A stretch of 64,000 nt of DNA, from the NCBI GenBank assembly GCA_012270975.1, contig JAAXHH010000014.1, positions 1-64,000 on the forward strand, written 5' to 3'. Source of the stretch: Candidatus Latescibacterota bacterium. Its GTDB lineage: Bacteria; JAAXHH01. Position numbers and translations under genes: made by a program. The notes under the pieces are model-generated. The model was not told the origin of the DNA. It made no database searches and saw only the letters and a list, made by a program, of their open reading frames with translations. Positions 47,760 through 57,670 of the stretch are shown here, piece after piece. Numbering within the stretch: position 1 is the first letter of the stretch; every line of letters begins with the position of its first letter.

Positions 47760-49133
47760 TCACACTTCGAGCAGTAAGGCCGCGGGCACCTCGATCAGGG
47801 ACTTGACCTTGACCAGGAATTGCACGGCTTCCCGGCCGTCGATGATCCGGTGGTCGTAACTCAACGCCACGTACATCATCGGCCGGATCACCACCTCCCC
47901 GTCGACGGCAACGGGCCGGTCGTCGATTCGGTGCAGCCCCAGTATGCCCACCTGCGGCGGGTTCAGGATAGGTGTGCTCAGCATGGATCCGAAAACTCCA
48001 CCGTTCGTGATCGTGAAGGTACCGCCGCGCAGGTCCTCCAGCGACAGTTTGCCCTCGCCCGCCTTTGCCGCGTACTGTCTGATATTGCTTTCGATCTCCG
48101 CGAATGACATGCGGTCCGCGTTTCGCAGGACCGGCACCACGAGTCCGTCTTCGGCGCCCACCGCGATCCCGATGTCGTAGTAGTGCTTCCTGACGATCGC
48201 GTCCCCGCGGATCTCGCCATTGAGTTCGGGGAAATCCCTGAGTGCGCCGATCACGGCCTTCACGAAGAAGGACATGAACCCCAGCCGCACGCCGTGCCGT
48301 TCCTCGAAAGCCTCCCGGTTCCTGCGGCGTATCGTCATCACCGTGCTCATGTCGATCTCGTTGAAGGTCGTCAGCATCGCCGCGGTCTGCTGCGCCTCCA
48401 CGAGCCGGCTGGCTATGGTGCGCCGCCGCCGGGACATGGGTACGATCTCCTCCCGGTCGCCATGGTCCGTCTCGGGGCCGTCGGCGGTGCTTCCGGTCGT
48501 GCGCGCGGTATCGGCGACACCTGTTTTTGGTTCAACGACGGCCCGCGCCGAATCGTCGGATACCCCGGCAGGCGCGTCCTGCCCCGCCGCCTCGGCAACC
48601 GCCTTTTCTTTTCGTTCCGTTACGGCGCGCTCAACGTCCTCCCGGCGTATTCTCCCGCCCATTCCCGTCCCTTCCAGACCGGAAAGGGATATGCCGGCTT
48701 CGTCCGCCATACGCCGCGCCACGGGCGTTACCCGGTCGTCCGGAATGGCCCCGGACTGCTCTTCCGCGACCTCGTCGCCGGCAACTTCCGCGAGGGGCGT
48801 GTCCGTATCGTCCGCAGGACTTTCGGCTTCATCGGTTGCATCAGGCGCGTTCGCATCAGGGGTGTCCGCGCCGACAACAGTCGCATCGGCCGCGGCGCTT
48901 TTGTCGAGTACCCCAAGCAAGTCACCGATCTGGACATCCTCACCCGCCGCGCGTTCAATGCGCGTCAGGACCCCGGTATCGTTGGCGTTTACCTCGAGCG
49001 TGACTTTCTCGGTTTCCAGTTCCAGGAGCGCCTCGCCCGCCGTGACCGTATCGCCTTCCTTTTTGAACCATTGGATGACGGTTGCTTCCACGATGGATTC
49101 ACCCAGTTGCGGCACGGTGATGTCGATGGCCAT
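47760..49133 (-). CDS. sucB: dihydrolipoyllysine-residue succinyltransferase (2-oxoglutarate dehydrogenase E2)
   Basis: [39 protein letters not shown] lipoyl; E3-binding [14 protein letters not shown]; catalytic [16 protein letters not shown]. Confidence 0.95.
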   Translation of the reverse strand: MAIDITVPQLGESIVEATVIQWFKKEGDTVTAGEALLELETEKVTLEVNANDTGVLTRIERAAGEDVQIGDLLGVLDKSAAADATVVGADTPDANAPDATDEAESPADDTDTPLAEVAGDEVAEEQSGAIPDDRVTPVARRMADEAGISLSGLEGTGMGGRIRREDVERAVTERKEKAVAEAAGQDAPAGVSDDSARAVVEPKTGVADTARTTGSTADGPETDHGDREEIVPMSRRRRTIASRLVEAQQTAAMLTTFNEIDMSTVMTIRRRNREAFEERHGVRLGFMSFFVKAVIGALRDFPELNGEIRGDAIVRKHYYDIGIAVGAEDGLVVPVLRNADRMSFAEIESNIRQYAAKAGEGKLSLEDLRGGTFTITNGGVFGSMLSTPILNPPQVGILGLHRIDDRPVAVDGEVVIRPMMYVALSYDHRIIDGREAVQFLVKVKSLIEVPAALLLEV

Positions 49134-49249
49134 TTCACTCTCCCTGGGTACTCATTTCATTTGTGACAGACTGCTTCAGATGCCAGGACTTCCCGCGATA
49201 TAACATTTTCGACGAGCCGGTAGAGACAGGCCAGGCAGCAGCTACCGCA

Positions 49250-49335
49250 GCAGTTCCGGCAGCATGCCCACCTGACCGCCGGCAAACCCTAATTTGCCCG
49301 GCAGCATGCCCGATTGCCCGACGGCATGCCCGAGT
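49250..49335. repeat. imperfect repeats of GGCAGCATGCCC in the sucA-sucB gap
   Basis: ccggcagcatgcccacc...cccggcagcatgcccgattgcccgacggcatgcccgag. Confidence 0.7.
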
Positions 49336-49365
49336 CGAACAAGATGCGCCAGGCGCCGCGATCTG

Positions 49366-52257
49366 TCAATTCATCTCGATATTTCCCGACGCCCCCATGG
49401 CAAAGGCCATCTTGACGAGGTTGTGTTGGTTACGATTGTGAATGGCCGTCGATCCCTCCGAGGGAACCGCGCTCGGCGGACGGGAAACGCGGTAAATCGG
49501 ACACCGGTCGCCCAGGGCGGATTCCAGCACCTTGCGAATGTAGTCCCAGGCGCCCATGTTCTCCGGTTCTTCTTGGAGCCAGACGACTTCCTCCAGTTTG
49601 GGATACCGGCCGATGATCTTCACCAGCTGGTCCGTCGCCACCGGGTAGAGTTGTTCAATACGAACGACCGCGGCGTGCGTCGCGCTTTCCCATTGCTCGT
49701 CGTTCATCAGATCGACATACACCTTGCCGCTGCAGAAGACGAGGCGCCGGACATTTTCGGGGTCGTCGTTCGCCCTGACGTCTTCGATGATCGGCATCCA
49801 CTTTCCTTCCGCCAGTTCGCGTGCCGAGGAAGCCACGTCCGGATGGCGCAGCAGACTCTTGGGCGTCATGATGACCAGGGGCAGCGGGTCGGATTCCAGC
49901 AGCCTCGACTGGCGCCGCAGCAGGTGGAAATACTGGCCCGCCGTGGTACAGTTGGCGATTCGGATATTGAAATCGGCGCCAAAGGAGAGGAATCGTTCCA
50001 TCAGCCCGCTGGAATGATCCGGCCCCTGTCCCTCGAATCCGTGAGGCAGCAGGATGGTCAGGGACGAGGTCTGCCCCCACTTGGCGCGGCCGGAAACGAG
50101 GAATTCGTCGATGATGATCTGCGCGCCGTCCACGAAGTCACCGTATTGCGCTTCCCAGAGTACGAAACGCTCCGGGGCCTGGATGCTGTACCCGTACTCG
50201 AATCCCAAGGCGGCATACTCGGTAAGCGGCGTGTTCCGCGTCTCGAAGGAGGCGTTCGCCTGCGGCAGCCGGCGCAGCGGCGTCCAGGCCAGGTCGGTCT
50301 CGTAGTCGTGCAGTACGTTGTGCCGCTGGCTGAAGGTCCCCCGCTCCACGTCTTGGCCCGTCAGCCTGACCGGAACCCCGTCCTCGATGATGGAGGCGAA
50401 GGCGAGGGTCTCCGCCAGGGCCCAGTCTATTTTATGGGCGTCCACATCGTCCAGCGCCCGCCGCCGCCGTTCGATCACCCGGTTCAGCCTGGGATGCAGG
50501 GTGAAGTTCTCCGGGAACGTCCAGAGCGCTTTGTTGAGGTTCTTGAGGCGCCGCATCGAAACGGAGGAGCGCGTGCGCTTCGCGGTGCCCGATCTAGGGG
50601 GCTTGTAGTAGGGTTCAACGAGCACTTCTTCCGGTTTCAGTTCATCCAGCATCTTCTGCATGCCGTTCATGCGTTCGGCGACCATATCTTCCGGCCTGCC
50701 CGCCTCGATCCGTCCCGCCGACACGAGCCGGTCGGCCCACAGCTTTCTCACCGTCGGATGGGCCTCGATCCGCCGGTAGAGACTGGGATGGGTGAGTGAA
50801 GGATCGTCGCCCTCGTTGTGACCGTGCCGGCGGTACCCCATCAGGTCGATCAGGAAGTCCTTACGGAACTTGACGCGGTAGGCGTAGGCGATCCTTGCGG
50901 CTTCCAGGCAGGCCATGGGATCATCGGCGTTGACATGGATGATGGGTATTTCGAATCCCCGCGCGATTTCGCTGGCGTACAGGGTGCTGCGGGACTGTTC
51001 CGAAGGTGTGGTGTATCCGAGCTGGTTATTGGTGATGAGGTGTATCGTGCCGCCCGTACGAAATCCCGGGACGCGGTACAGCGTGAAGGTCTCCGCCACG
51101 ACGCCCTGGCCCGCGAAAGCCGCGTCGCCATGAATCAGGATGGGCAGGTTCCGTTCGGGCAGCGGCCGGACGTCCCCCGGCAGGTTCACGATCGTTCCCG
51201 CGGCGCGAGCCATGCCCTCGAGCACCGGATTGACCGCTTCCAGGTGGCTGGGGTTCGGCGCGAGGTGGATATGCAGGTCCACTTCCGCGCCCTGCCGATC
51301 CTGGTATCGCCGCTGGGCGCCGCTGTGGTATTTCACGTCGCCGGTCCAGCCCGTGTCGTTGCCGGTCTTGTTGACCCGCTGCACCGGATCTCTGAATTCA
51401 GCAAGAATGTGCTCGTAGGGTTTGTGCAGTATGTGGGCCAGCACGTTGAGCCGTCCCCGGTGGGCCATGCCGATCAGGATGTTGCAGGTGTTGTTCTCCG
51501 CGGCCTCGCCGATCACCCCGTCCAGAATGAGGATCATAGTGTCCAGGCCTTCGATGGAGAACCGGGTCTTGCCGGGAAAAGTCCGGTGCAGAAACTGCTC
51601 GAAGACCTCCACCTCAGTGAGACGATCCAGGACGGCCAGCCCGCTCTCGTCATCTCCCGAGGGCCTGAAGCGCCCTGTTTCCGCCGCCTCCTGCAGCCAT
51701 TCCCGCTCTCCCGGGACCTCTATGTGCATGTAGTCGTAGCCGGTGGTGGACGAATAGACGCGCTTCAGTCTCCTGAGGGCCTCGGACGCGTTGCCGCACT
51801 GCTGGCCCACCGGTCCGCCGATCAGGGAAGAAGGAAGCTGTCGCATCGTCTCTTCCGTCACGCCCTGCGCCTGCAGTTCAAGTTCCGTCAGGGGGTCGCC
51901 CAGCGCCGTGTCGTCCTCGGTCGCGAAGACGGAATAGGGAAAATACCTGGGATCGGCCAGGGGATCCAGGTGGGCGCCGAGATGTCCATACTCGCGGACG
52001 TTCTGGGCGAGATTGGCGATGAATACGATCTGGTCGATATCGGCCGGACAGCGGGGGAAATCGGCGGACGGCCCGCCGGAAGGGGCACCGTCGAGGGAGG
52101 GCACGTGCCGGGAGAAGAGCTCGCGGGTGGCCGCGTCGACGGAATCGGGATCCTCGAGGTACTGCTCGTACAACGCGATCACGTAGCCGGCGTTCGGACC
52201 ATGAAACTCGCGCAAGAGATCCAAGCGAAATCCTCCCTCTGGCGACTGTCTCGACAC
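49366..52257 (-). CDS. sucA: 2-oxoglutarate dehydrogenase E1 component
   Basis: GMAHRGRLNVLAHILHKPYEHILAEF; GDVKYHSGAQRRY; HGDAAFAGQGVVAETFTL; LLPHGFEGQGPDHSSGLMERFL. Confidence 0.97.
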   Translation of the reverse strand: MSRQSPEGGFRLDLLREFHGPNAGYVIALYEQYLEDPDSVDAATRELFSRHVPSLDGAPSGGPSADFPRCPADIDQIVFIANLAQNVREYGHLGAHLDPLADPRYFPYSVFATEDDTALGDPLTELELQAQGVTEETMRQLPSSLIGGPVGQQCGNASEALRRLKRVYSSTTGYDYMHIEVPGEREWLQEAAETGRFRPSGDDESGLAVLDRLTEVEVFEQFLHRTFPGKTRFSIEGLDTMILILDGVIGEAAENNTCNILIGMAHRGRLNVLAHILHKPYEHILAEFRDPVQRVNKTGNDTGWTGDVKYHSGAQRRYQDRQGAEVDLHIHLAPNPSHLEAVNPVLEGMARAAGTIVNLPGDVRPLPERNLPILIHGDAAFAGQGVVAETFTLYRVPGFRTGGTIHLITNNQLGYTTPSEQSRSTLYASEIARGFEIPIIHVNADDPMACLEAARIAYAYRVKFRKDFLIDLMGYRRHGHNEGDDPSLTHPSLYRRIEAHPTVRKLWADRLVSAGRIEAGRPEDMVAERMNGMQKMLDELKPEEVLVEPYYKPPRSGTAKRTRSSVSMRRLKNLNKALWTFPENFTLHPRLNRVIERRRRALDDVDAHKIDWALAETLAFASIIEDGVPVRLTGQDVERGTFSQRHNVLHDYETDLAWTPLRRLPQANASFETRNTPLTEYAALGFEYGYSIQAPERFVLWEAQYGDFVDGAQIIIDEFLVSGRAKWGQTSSLTILLPHGFEGQGPDHSSGLMERFLSFGADFNIRIANCTTAGQYFHLLRRQSRLLESDPLPLVIMTPKSLLRHPDVASSARELAEGKWMPIIEDVRANDDPENVRRLVFCSGKVYVDLMNDEQWESATHAAVVRIEQLYPVATDQLVKIIGRYPKLEEVVWLQEEPENMGAWDYIRKVLESALGDRCPIYRVSRPPSAVPSEGSTAIHNRNQHNLVKMAFAMGASGNIEMN

Positions 52258-52511
52258 GGGTGGTTGAACAGTATCCGAAGCCTGATAAATCGAAGTGGAA
52301 ATGCTGGGTTATTTCCCGTTTCAACCCGCCATTGAAGATAGGACCGGCCGCCCGGGAAGGCAAATGAATTGTAGGGCCGGGAACGACGGGGTAATGCCTT
52401 TGGCGAAGGGCCGGATTCCCGATTAGTGCCTTGACTTTTAGCCTGCGCGCGCATTACTTCGAGATTTCGGTCGCATTCCGTGCCAACCGGCTATCTTGGG
52501 AGTTGCGAATC

Positions 52512-53747
52512 ATGGATCTGAGCAGTCTGAAGGGCAGGACCGTCGGGGCGGCGGTATCCGGCGGACTGGACAGTTGCACGGTCACGCGCTGGCTCGCGGA
52601 TCATGACGTCGACGTCGTCTGCGTTACGGCCGATCTCGGCCAGCCGGACGAAGAACGCATCGACTATGTCGCGGAGCGCATGATGCGGTGCGGCGCGAAG
52701 GAAGCCGTGATCGTGGATGCAAAGGAAGAACTGGCGCGGGCCGGCGTCGAGGTCATCCAGTGCCAGGCCATGTACGAGGGAAGTTACTGGAACACGACCG
52801 GCATAGCGCGGCATATCACCGTGCGGACCCTGCTGCCCGAGCTCAAGAAGCGCGGCATCGATATCCTGTCCCACGGCGCGACCGGCCGCGGGAACGACCA
52901 GGTCCGGTTTCAACTCGTCGCCAACATGATCGATCCATCGGTAGACGTCTACGCCCCCTGGAGAGACCAGGCTTTCCTGGACGATTTCCCCGGGCGGAAG
53001 GAAATGATCGATTTCTGTGAAGACCGGGAGTTGCCGATACAGGCTTCCCATGAAAAACCCTATTCCACGGATGCCAATATCCTCGGGCTGACCCACGAGG
53101 CCGGCCGTCTCGAGTCGCTCGACACCCCGGCCGGTTTCATCACGCCCGGCATGGGCGTCCATCCCCGTGAAGCGCCCGATGAGTCCGAACTCCTGACCGT
53201 CAGATTCGAACGGGGCGTACCGGTCCGGATAAACGAAGATTCGGTCACGCCGCTGTCGGCCATCGAAACGGCCAACCGGATCGGCGGCAGAAACGGTGTC
53301 GGGATCGGGATACACACGGTGGAAAACAGGTTCGTGGGCATCAAGAGCCGGGGCGTCTACGAGTCACCGGCCATGACGCTCCTCGGACAGTGCTACGAGT
53401 TTTTGCTGCAACTCATACTCGACCGCCGCGCGCGACGTACCTTCGACCAGACCTCGGCGGTAATAGCGGAACAGATCTACCAGGGCTACTGGTACGATCC
53501 GTCCACCCAGGCTCTCCGGGCCTCCGTGGACGTGTTCAACCGGCTCGCCACGGGGACCATCCGGGTCGAACTGTACAAGGGTCGCGTATCCTTCGTATCG
53601 GCCGAAGACGTCCCCCACTCGCTTTACTCCGAGACGACGGCATCCATGGAGGGCGTGGGAGACTTCGACCACAAGGATTCCGAGGGGTTTCTCGGCGTGC
53701 TGGGCGTCAGCGCCAGGGCACTTAAATCATCCAGCCAGACGCAATAG
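52512..53747 (+). CDS. argG: argininosuccinate synthase
   Basis: AVSGGLDSCTVTRWLADHDVDVVCVTADLGQPDE; LSHGATGRGNDQVRF; YSTDANILGLTHEAG. Confidence 0.96.
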   Translation: MDLSSLKGRTVGAAVSGGLDSCTVTRWLADHDVDVVCVTADLGQPDEERIDYVAERMMRCGAKEAVIVDAKEELARAGVEVIQCQAMYEGSYWNTTGIARHITVRTLLPELKKRGIDILSHGATGRGNDQVRFQLVANMIDPSVDVYAPWRDQAFLDDFPGRKEMIDFCEDRELPIQASHEKPYSTDANILGLTHEAGRLESLDTPAGFITPGMGVHPREAPDESELLTVRFERGVPVRINEDSVTPLSAIETANRIGGRNGVGIGIHTVENRFVGIKSRGVYESPAMTLLGQCYEFLLQLILDRRARRTFDQTSAVIAEQIYQGYWYDPSTQALRASVDVFNRLATGTIRVELYKGRVSFVSAEDVPHSLYSETTASMEGVGDFDHKDSEGFLGVLGVSARALKSSSQTQ

Positions 53748-53779
53748 GCAGGAAGGCAATACACCGGGAGACTACGATA

Positions 53780-54202
53780 ATGCCAGTGGGTACGAAGAAC
53801 CAGGCGATTCCCGGCTGCGGCACGCATCACGTGGCCATCCAGTCGCGGGACTGGGACGCGTCGCTGCAGTTGTACCGGGATGTGCTCGGGATGAAGTTCG
53901 TGGCGGAATTCGGACCGGAGGAGCGCAGGATCATGCTCCTCGACGCCGGGGACGGCAGCCACATCGAGCTGTTCCAGCCCACGGGCGAGACCCCTTCGCC
54001 CGGAGGCGAGGCGCCTAACGACCCGGTCACGCATGTCGCACTGGCTACGACGGATACGCGCGCCGCGATCGAACACGTCCGGGCCCATGGATATGAAGTG
54101 ACAGTCGAGCCGAAAGACCTGAATCTCGGGGGACTGGACGTGACCATCGCCTTCTTCAAGGGCCCCAGCGGCGAAGTGATCGAGTTCTTCCAGGTGCATT
54201 GA
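53780..54202 (+). CDS. VOC family protein
   Basis: CGTHHVAIQSRDWDASLQLYRDVLGMKFVAEFGPEERRIMLLDAGDGSHIELFQP. Confidence 0.92.
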   Translation: MPVGTKNQAIPGCGTHHVAIQSRDWDASLQLYRDVLGMKFVAEFGPEERRIMLLDAGDGSHIELFQPTGETPSPGGEAPNDPVTHVALATTDTRAAIEHVRAHGYEVTVEPKDLNLGGLDVTIAFFKGPSGEVIEFFQVH

Positions 54203-55824
54203 TCCACGTTCTCATGTATCGATATCTTACAGCCCTGACCGTGATCCTGGCGGCCTTAAACCCGGCCAACGCCCAGGACTACGATGTTTCCGAACTCCAG
54301 ACCCGCGCCGAGTTCTCCTATTTCGAAGAGACGACGCGTTACGAAGAGGTCATGTCGTTTCTTCGGGCCGCCGTGCTGGCCTCCGACCGGCTCCATCTGA
54401 CGGAGTTCGGCTACACGACCGAAGGCCGGAAACTGCCCCTGCTCGTCTATGGCGACGTCTGGGATGCGACCCCCGGTGAAGTCATCCGAACCGGCAAGAC
54501 GCGGGTATTCGTCCAGGCGAACATCCATGCGGGAGAGGTCTGCGGCAAGGAAGCCCTGCTGATGCTGATCCGGGAACTGGCTTCCGGCCAGTACGCCGAC
54601 TGGGCGGATTCCCTGGTGCTGCTCATGGTGCCTATCTACAACGCCGACGGCAACGAACGGATCAGCCTGTACAACCGGCCCCGTCAACACGGTCCTGCGG
54701 GGGGCATGGGACAGCGTCCAAATGCCCAGGGTTTCGACCTCAACCGCGATCATATGAAGCTGGACGCCCCCGAGGCGCGGTCCCTCGTGCGGCTCATGAA
54801 CGAATACGATCCTCACGTGCTTATCGATCTCCACACGACCAACGGGACCGTGCACGGCTATCACTTGACCTACTCGCCGCCGCTGAACCCGAATACCGCC
54901 GATCCGATCATCGACCTGCTGCGGGAGCGGTGGCTGCCCGAAGTGCGCAACGCGATCCGGGAGATCTACGGATGGGAATTCTACTATTACGGCAACGTGC
55001 CGAGGACCGGATCGACCCGTGAACCGGGATGGTATACCTTCGACCATCGACCCCGGTTCAACAACAACTACGTGGGACTCCGAAACCGTATCGCCATACT
55101 GAGCGAAGCCTATTCCTACGCGGCCTTTGAAGAACGTATTCTGGCCACCCTGGCCTTCGTGAAGGAGAACCTGCACTACGCCCACCGCCACGCGGCCTTG
55201 ATCCGCGAGACCCTCGAAACCGTCGACCTGGAAACGGTGGTGGGACGGGAAATGGCCGTTCGTTCCGAGTTTGCCCGGTCCGCGGAACCGGTCGACATCC
55301 TGCTGGGTGAAGTCGCGGAAACCCTCAACCCGTACACGGGCGAAGTCATGTATCTCAGGGAAGAAACGCTGATTCCGACTTCGATGTACGAGTACGGTAA
55401 ATTCACCGCGGTAGAGACGGAGCGTGCGCCTCGCACCTACTTCGTGCCTCCCTCCCTGGCCGTCGTGATCGAACGGCTCGGCGCTCACGGTGTCTGGTTC
55501 GAGGAGCTCTCCAGTCCGCGCGAGATGGCGCTGGAGCGATTCAGAATAGATTCGACGCGGGTGGCCGAGCGGCCCTTCCAGGGAAGACACGAGCGGACGC
55601 TTTTCGGTAAGTACGAGCCTGTAGTCCGGACGCTGGAAGCCGGCACGCTCGTCGTGCCGGTCGACCAGCAGTTGGGCCGGCTGATCTTCTATCTGCTGGA
55701 ACCCCGGTCCGACGACGGCCTGGTCGCGTGGGCGCTGATGGATGACGTGCTCGAGGACGCGACATACTATCCCATACTGCGCGAGCCGGCGGACCGGCAG
55801 CAGCCGGCGGATGGGCAGCCCTGA
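54199..55824 (+). CDS. M14 family zinc carboxypeptidase, probably secreted
   Basis: signal peptide-like MYRYLTALTVILAALNPANA; VFVQANIHAGEVCGKE (HxxE), GFDLNRDHMKL, VLIDLHTTNG. Confidence 0.9.
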   Translation: MIHVLMYRYLTALTVILAALNPANAQDYDVSELQTRAEFSYFEETTRYEEVMSFLRAAVLASDRLHLTEFGYTTEGRKLPLLVYGDVWDATPGEVIRTGKTRVFVQANIHAGEVCGKEALLMLIRELASGQYADWADSLVLLMVPIYNADGNERISLYNRPRQHGPAGGMGQRPNAQGFDLNRDHMKLDAPEARSLVRLMNEYDPHVLIDLHTTNGTVHGYHLTYSPPLNPNTADPIIDLLRERWLPEVRNAIREIYGWEFYYYGNVPRTGSTREPGWYTFDHRPRFNNNYVGLRNRIAILSEAYSYAAFEERILATLAFVKENLHYAHRHAALIRETLETVDLETVVGREMAVRSEFARSAEPVDILLGEVAETLNPYTGEVMYLREETLIPTSMYEYGKFTAVETERAPRTYFVPPSLAVVIERLGAHGVWFEELSSPREMALERFRIDSTRVAERPFQGRHERTLFGKYEPVVRTLEAGTLVVPVDQQLGRLIFYLLEPRSDDGLVAWALMDDVLEDATYYPILREPADRQQPADGQP

Positions 55825-55867
55825 AGAACCGGCAGTAGCCCTGAAGGATCGGCAACGGCCCTGAACC
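55818..55867. repeat. short intergenic tandem repeat
   Basis: ccctgaagaaccggcagtag/ccctgaaggatcggcaacgg/ccctgaaccc. Confidence 0.7.
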
Positions 55868-55886
55868 CTCACACGACGGAGCCCGT

Positions 55887-56849
55887 ATGCCCGCCCGCGT
55901 CATCCTGGACACCGACACAGGAGTCGACGACGCCCTGGCCATTGTGCTGGCCATGCGGTCTCCCGAACTGCACGTCGAAGCAATTACCGGGGTATGCGGC
56001 AACACGCCTCTCGACCACTGCATGCGCAACATACACATCACGTTGGGCGTACTCGATCCCCCGGCGGTGACGGAAGTGGCCAGGGGGGAGGACCGGCCGC
56101 TCGTCCGAGAGCTTGCCTTCGCCGGGGATATCCACGGAGCCGACGGGCTGGGCGACGTAACCCGCATGGCGGACGCGAAGGGTGTCCGCATATACCCGGA
56201 CCCGGTGCAACGGATAAGTCCCGTGCACGCCGTCGACCTGATCCTGGAACGGGCGGACCGGCACCCGGGTGAACTGACCCTGGTCGCTGTGGGCCCGCTC
56301 ACCAACGTCGCGCGGGCCATTATGAGGGACCCGGATCGAATGGGGTGCCTCCGGCAGATCATCATCATGGGCGGCGCCTTCGAGACCGGGGGCAATGTGT
56401 CCCCCGTGGCCGAGTTCAACATCCACGCCGACCCCCACGCCGCGCAGATCGTCTGCGATTCCGGGATCCCCTTGGTCTTCGTCCCCCTTGACGTGACCAG
56501 GCAGGCGTTCCTGGACGCCGAAATGATTGACCGCCATGCGAAGGAGGGTGGCGCCCGGGCGACTTTCGTCCGCGACTGCACCGCCCGATACGTCGCGTTC
56601 CACAGGCGCAACCGGGGCGTCAACGGCTGCTTCCTCCACGATCCCCTGGCCGTGGCCGTCGCCGTCCGCGAAGATCTCGTCACAATGGTGCCGGCGCGGG
56701 TGGACGTGGAAACCGCCGGTGATCTAACCACCGGGATGACGGTCGCCGATCTACGGTCGGCACGGTGGGGCGAACCCAACGCCAGGGTGTGCACCGCGCT
56801 GGACGTACAGGAATTCGCCAGAATGTTCGAGGAAAGGGTACTCTCATGA
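55887..56849 (+). CDS. nucleoside hydrolase (inosine-uridine preferring type)
   Basis: RVILDTDTGVDDALAIVLAMRSPELHVEAITGVCGN; VAEFNIHADPHAAQIV. Confidence 0.96.
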   Translation: MPARVILDTDTGVDDALAIVLAMRSPELHVEAITGVCGNTPLDHCMRNIHITLGVLDPPAVTEVARGEDRPLVRELAFAGDIHGADGLGDVTRMADAKGVRIYPDPVQRISPVHAVDLILERADRHPGELTLVAVGPLTNVARAIMRDPDRMGCLRQIIIMGGAFETGGNVSPVAEFNIHADPHAAQIVCDSGIPLVFVPLDVTRQAFLDAEMIDRHAKEGGARATFVRDCTARYVAFHRRNRGVNGCFLHDPLAVAVAVREDLVTMVPARVDVETAGDLTTGMTVADLRSARWGEPNARVCTALDVQEFARMFEERVLS

Positions 56850-57580
56850 TACTGCAGGGACGCACGGCAATCGTCACCGGCGGCGGCCAGGGTATCGGCC
56901 GGGCGATATGCGGGATCTTCGCGGAAGAAGGCGCTTCGGTCGTGGTAGTGGATATCGACGAAGCACGGGCCGGCGAGACGGCCCGCCAACTGAACCGGGA
57001 AGGCCATGCGGCTAAGGCGGTACGCGCCGACGTGTCCTCGGGAGCGGAGATCGAGGCCCTCGTGGACGGCGTCCTCGCGGATTCCGGCCGCGTGGATATA
57101 CTCGTGAACAACGCGGGCCTGGCCGTGTTCAGGTCGGTGGAACAGTGCACGGAGGAAGAATGGGACCGCGTGATGGCCGTTAATCTCAAGGGACCCTTTC
57201 TGTTGGCCAAAGCCCTGCTGCCCACGATGAAGGCGCAGCAGTCCGGCGCGGTAATCAACCTGGCCTCGGTGGCGGGAAAGACCGGCGGCGTGGTGTCGGG
57301 CGCGCCGTACTCGGTATCCAAGGCCGGAATCGAGTGCCTGACCAAGTCGCTGGCCCGGGAGCTGGCGCCCTGCGGCGTACGGGTCAACGCCATTGCGCCC
57401 GGGATCATAGATACCGCCCTGACCGCTAATCACGATCAATCGTTTGTGGATGCGATCCCCCTGGGAGGCAAGGGGGAACCGCGGGACGTGGCCGAGGCCG
57501 CACTGTTCCTGGCATCGGACCGGTCTCGCCATATCACGGGTGAAATCCTGGATGTCAACGGCGGCCTGCTGATGGATTGA
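56846..57580 (+). CDS. SDR family oxidoreductase
   Basis: GRTAIVTGGGQGIGRAI; NNAGLAV; YSVSKAGIECLTKSLARELAPCGVRVNAIAPG; ATGA start/stop overlap. Confidence 0.96.
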   Translation: MILQGRTAIVTGGGQGIGRAICGIFAEEGASVVVVDIDEARAGETARQLNREGHAAKAVRADVSSGAEIEALVDGVLADSGRVDILVNNAGLAVFRSVEQCTEEEWDRVMAVNLKGPFLLAKALLPTMKAQQSGAVINLASVAGKTGGVVSGAPYSVSKAGIECLTKSLARELAPCGVRVNAIAPGIIDTALTANHDQSFVDAIPLGGKGEPRDVAEAALFLASDRSRHITGEILDVNGGLLMD

Positions 57581-57670
57581 CCGTCCTGGCCGGCGCACGC
57601 AGGGAGGGCGCACGCAGGAAGGCGGGATCGTGCATACCGGTCCGCCTGCGTCGCGCGTGAGGACGGGATA

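Noticed and set aside
50818-52335. 505-aa plus-strand ORF opposite sucA (also 49294..50799 and 54256..55872)
   Set aside because: Antisense shadows of sucA and the M14 peptidase gene; composition is H/R/G-rich with no domain signature.
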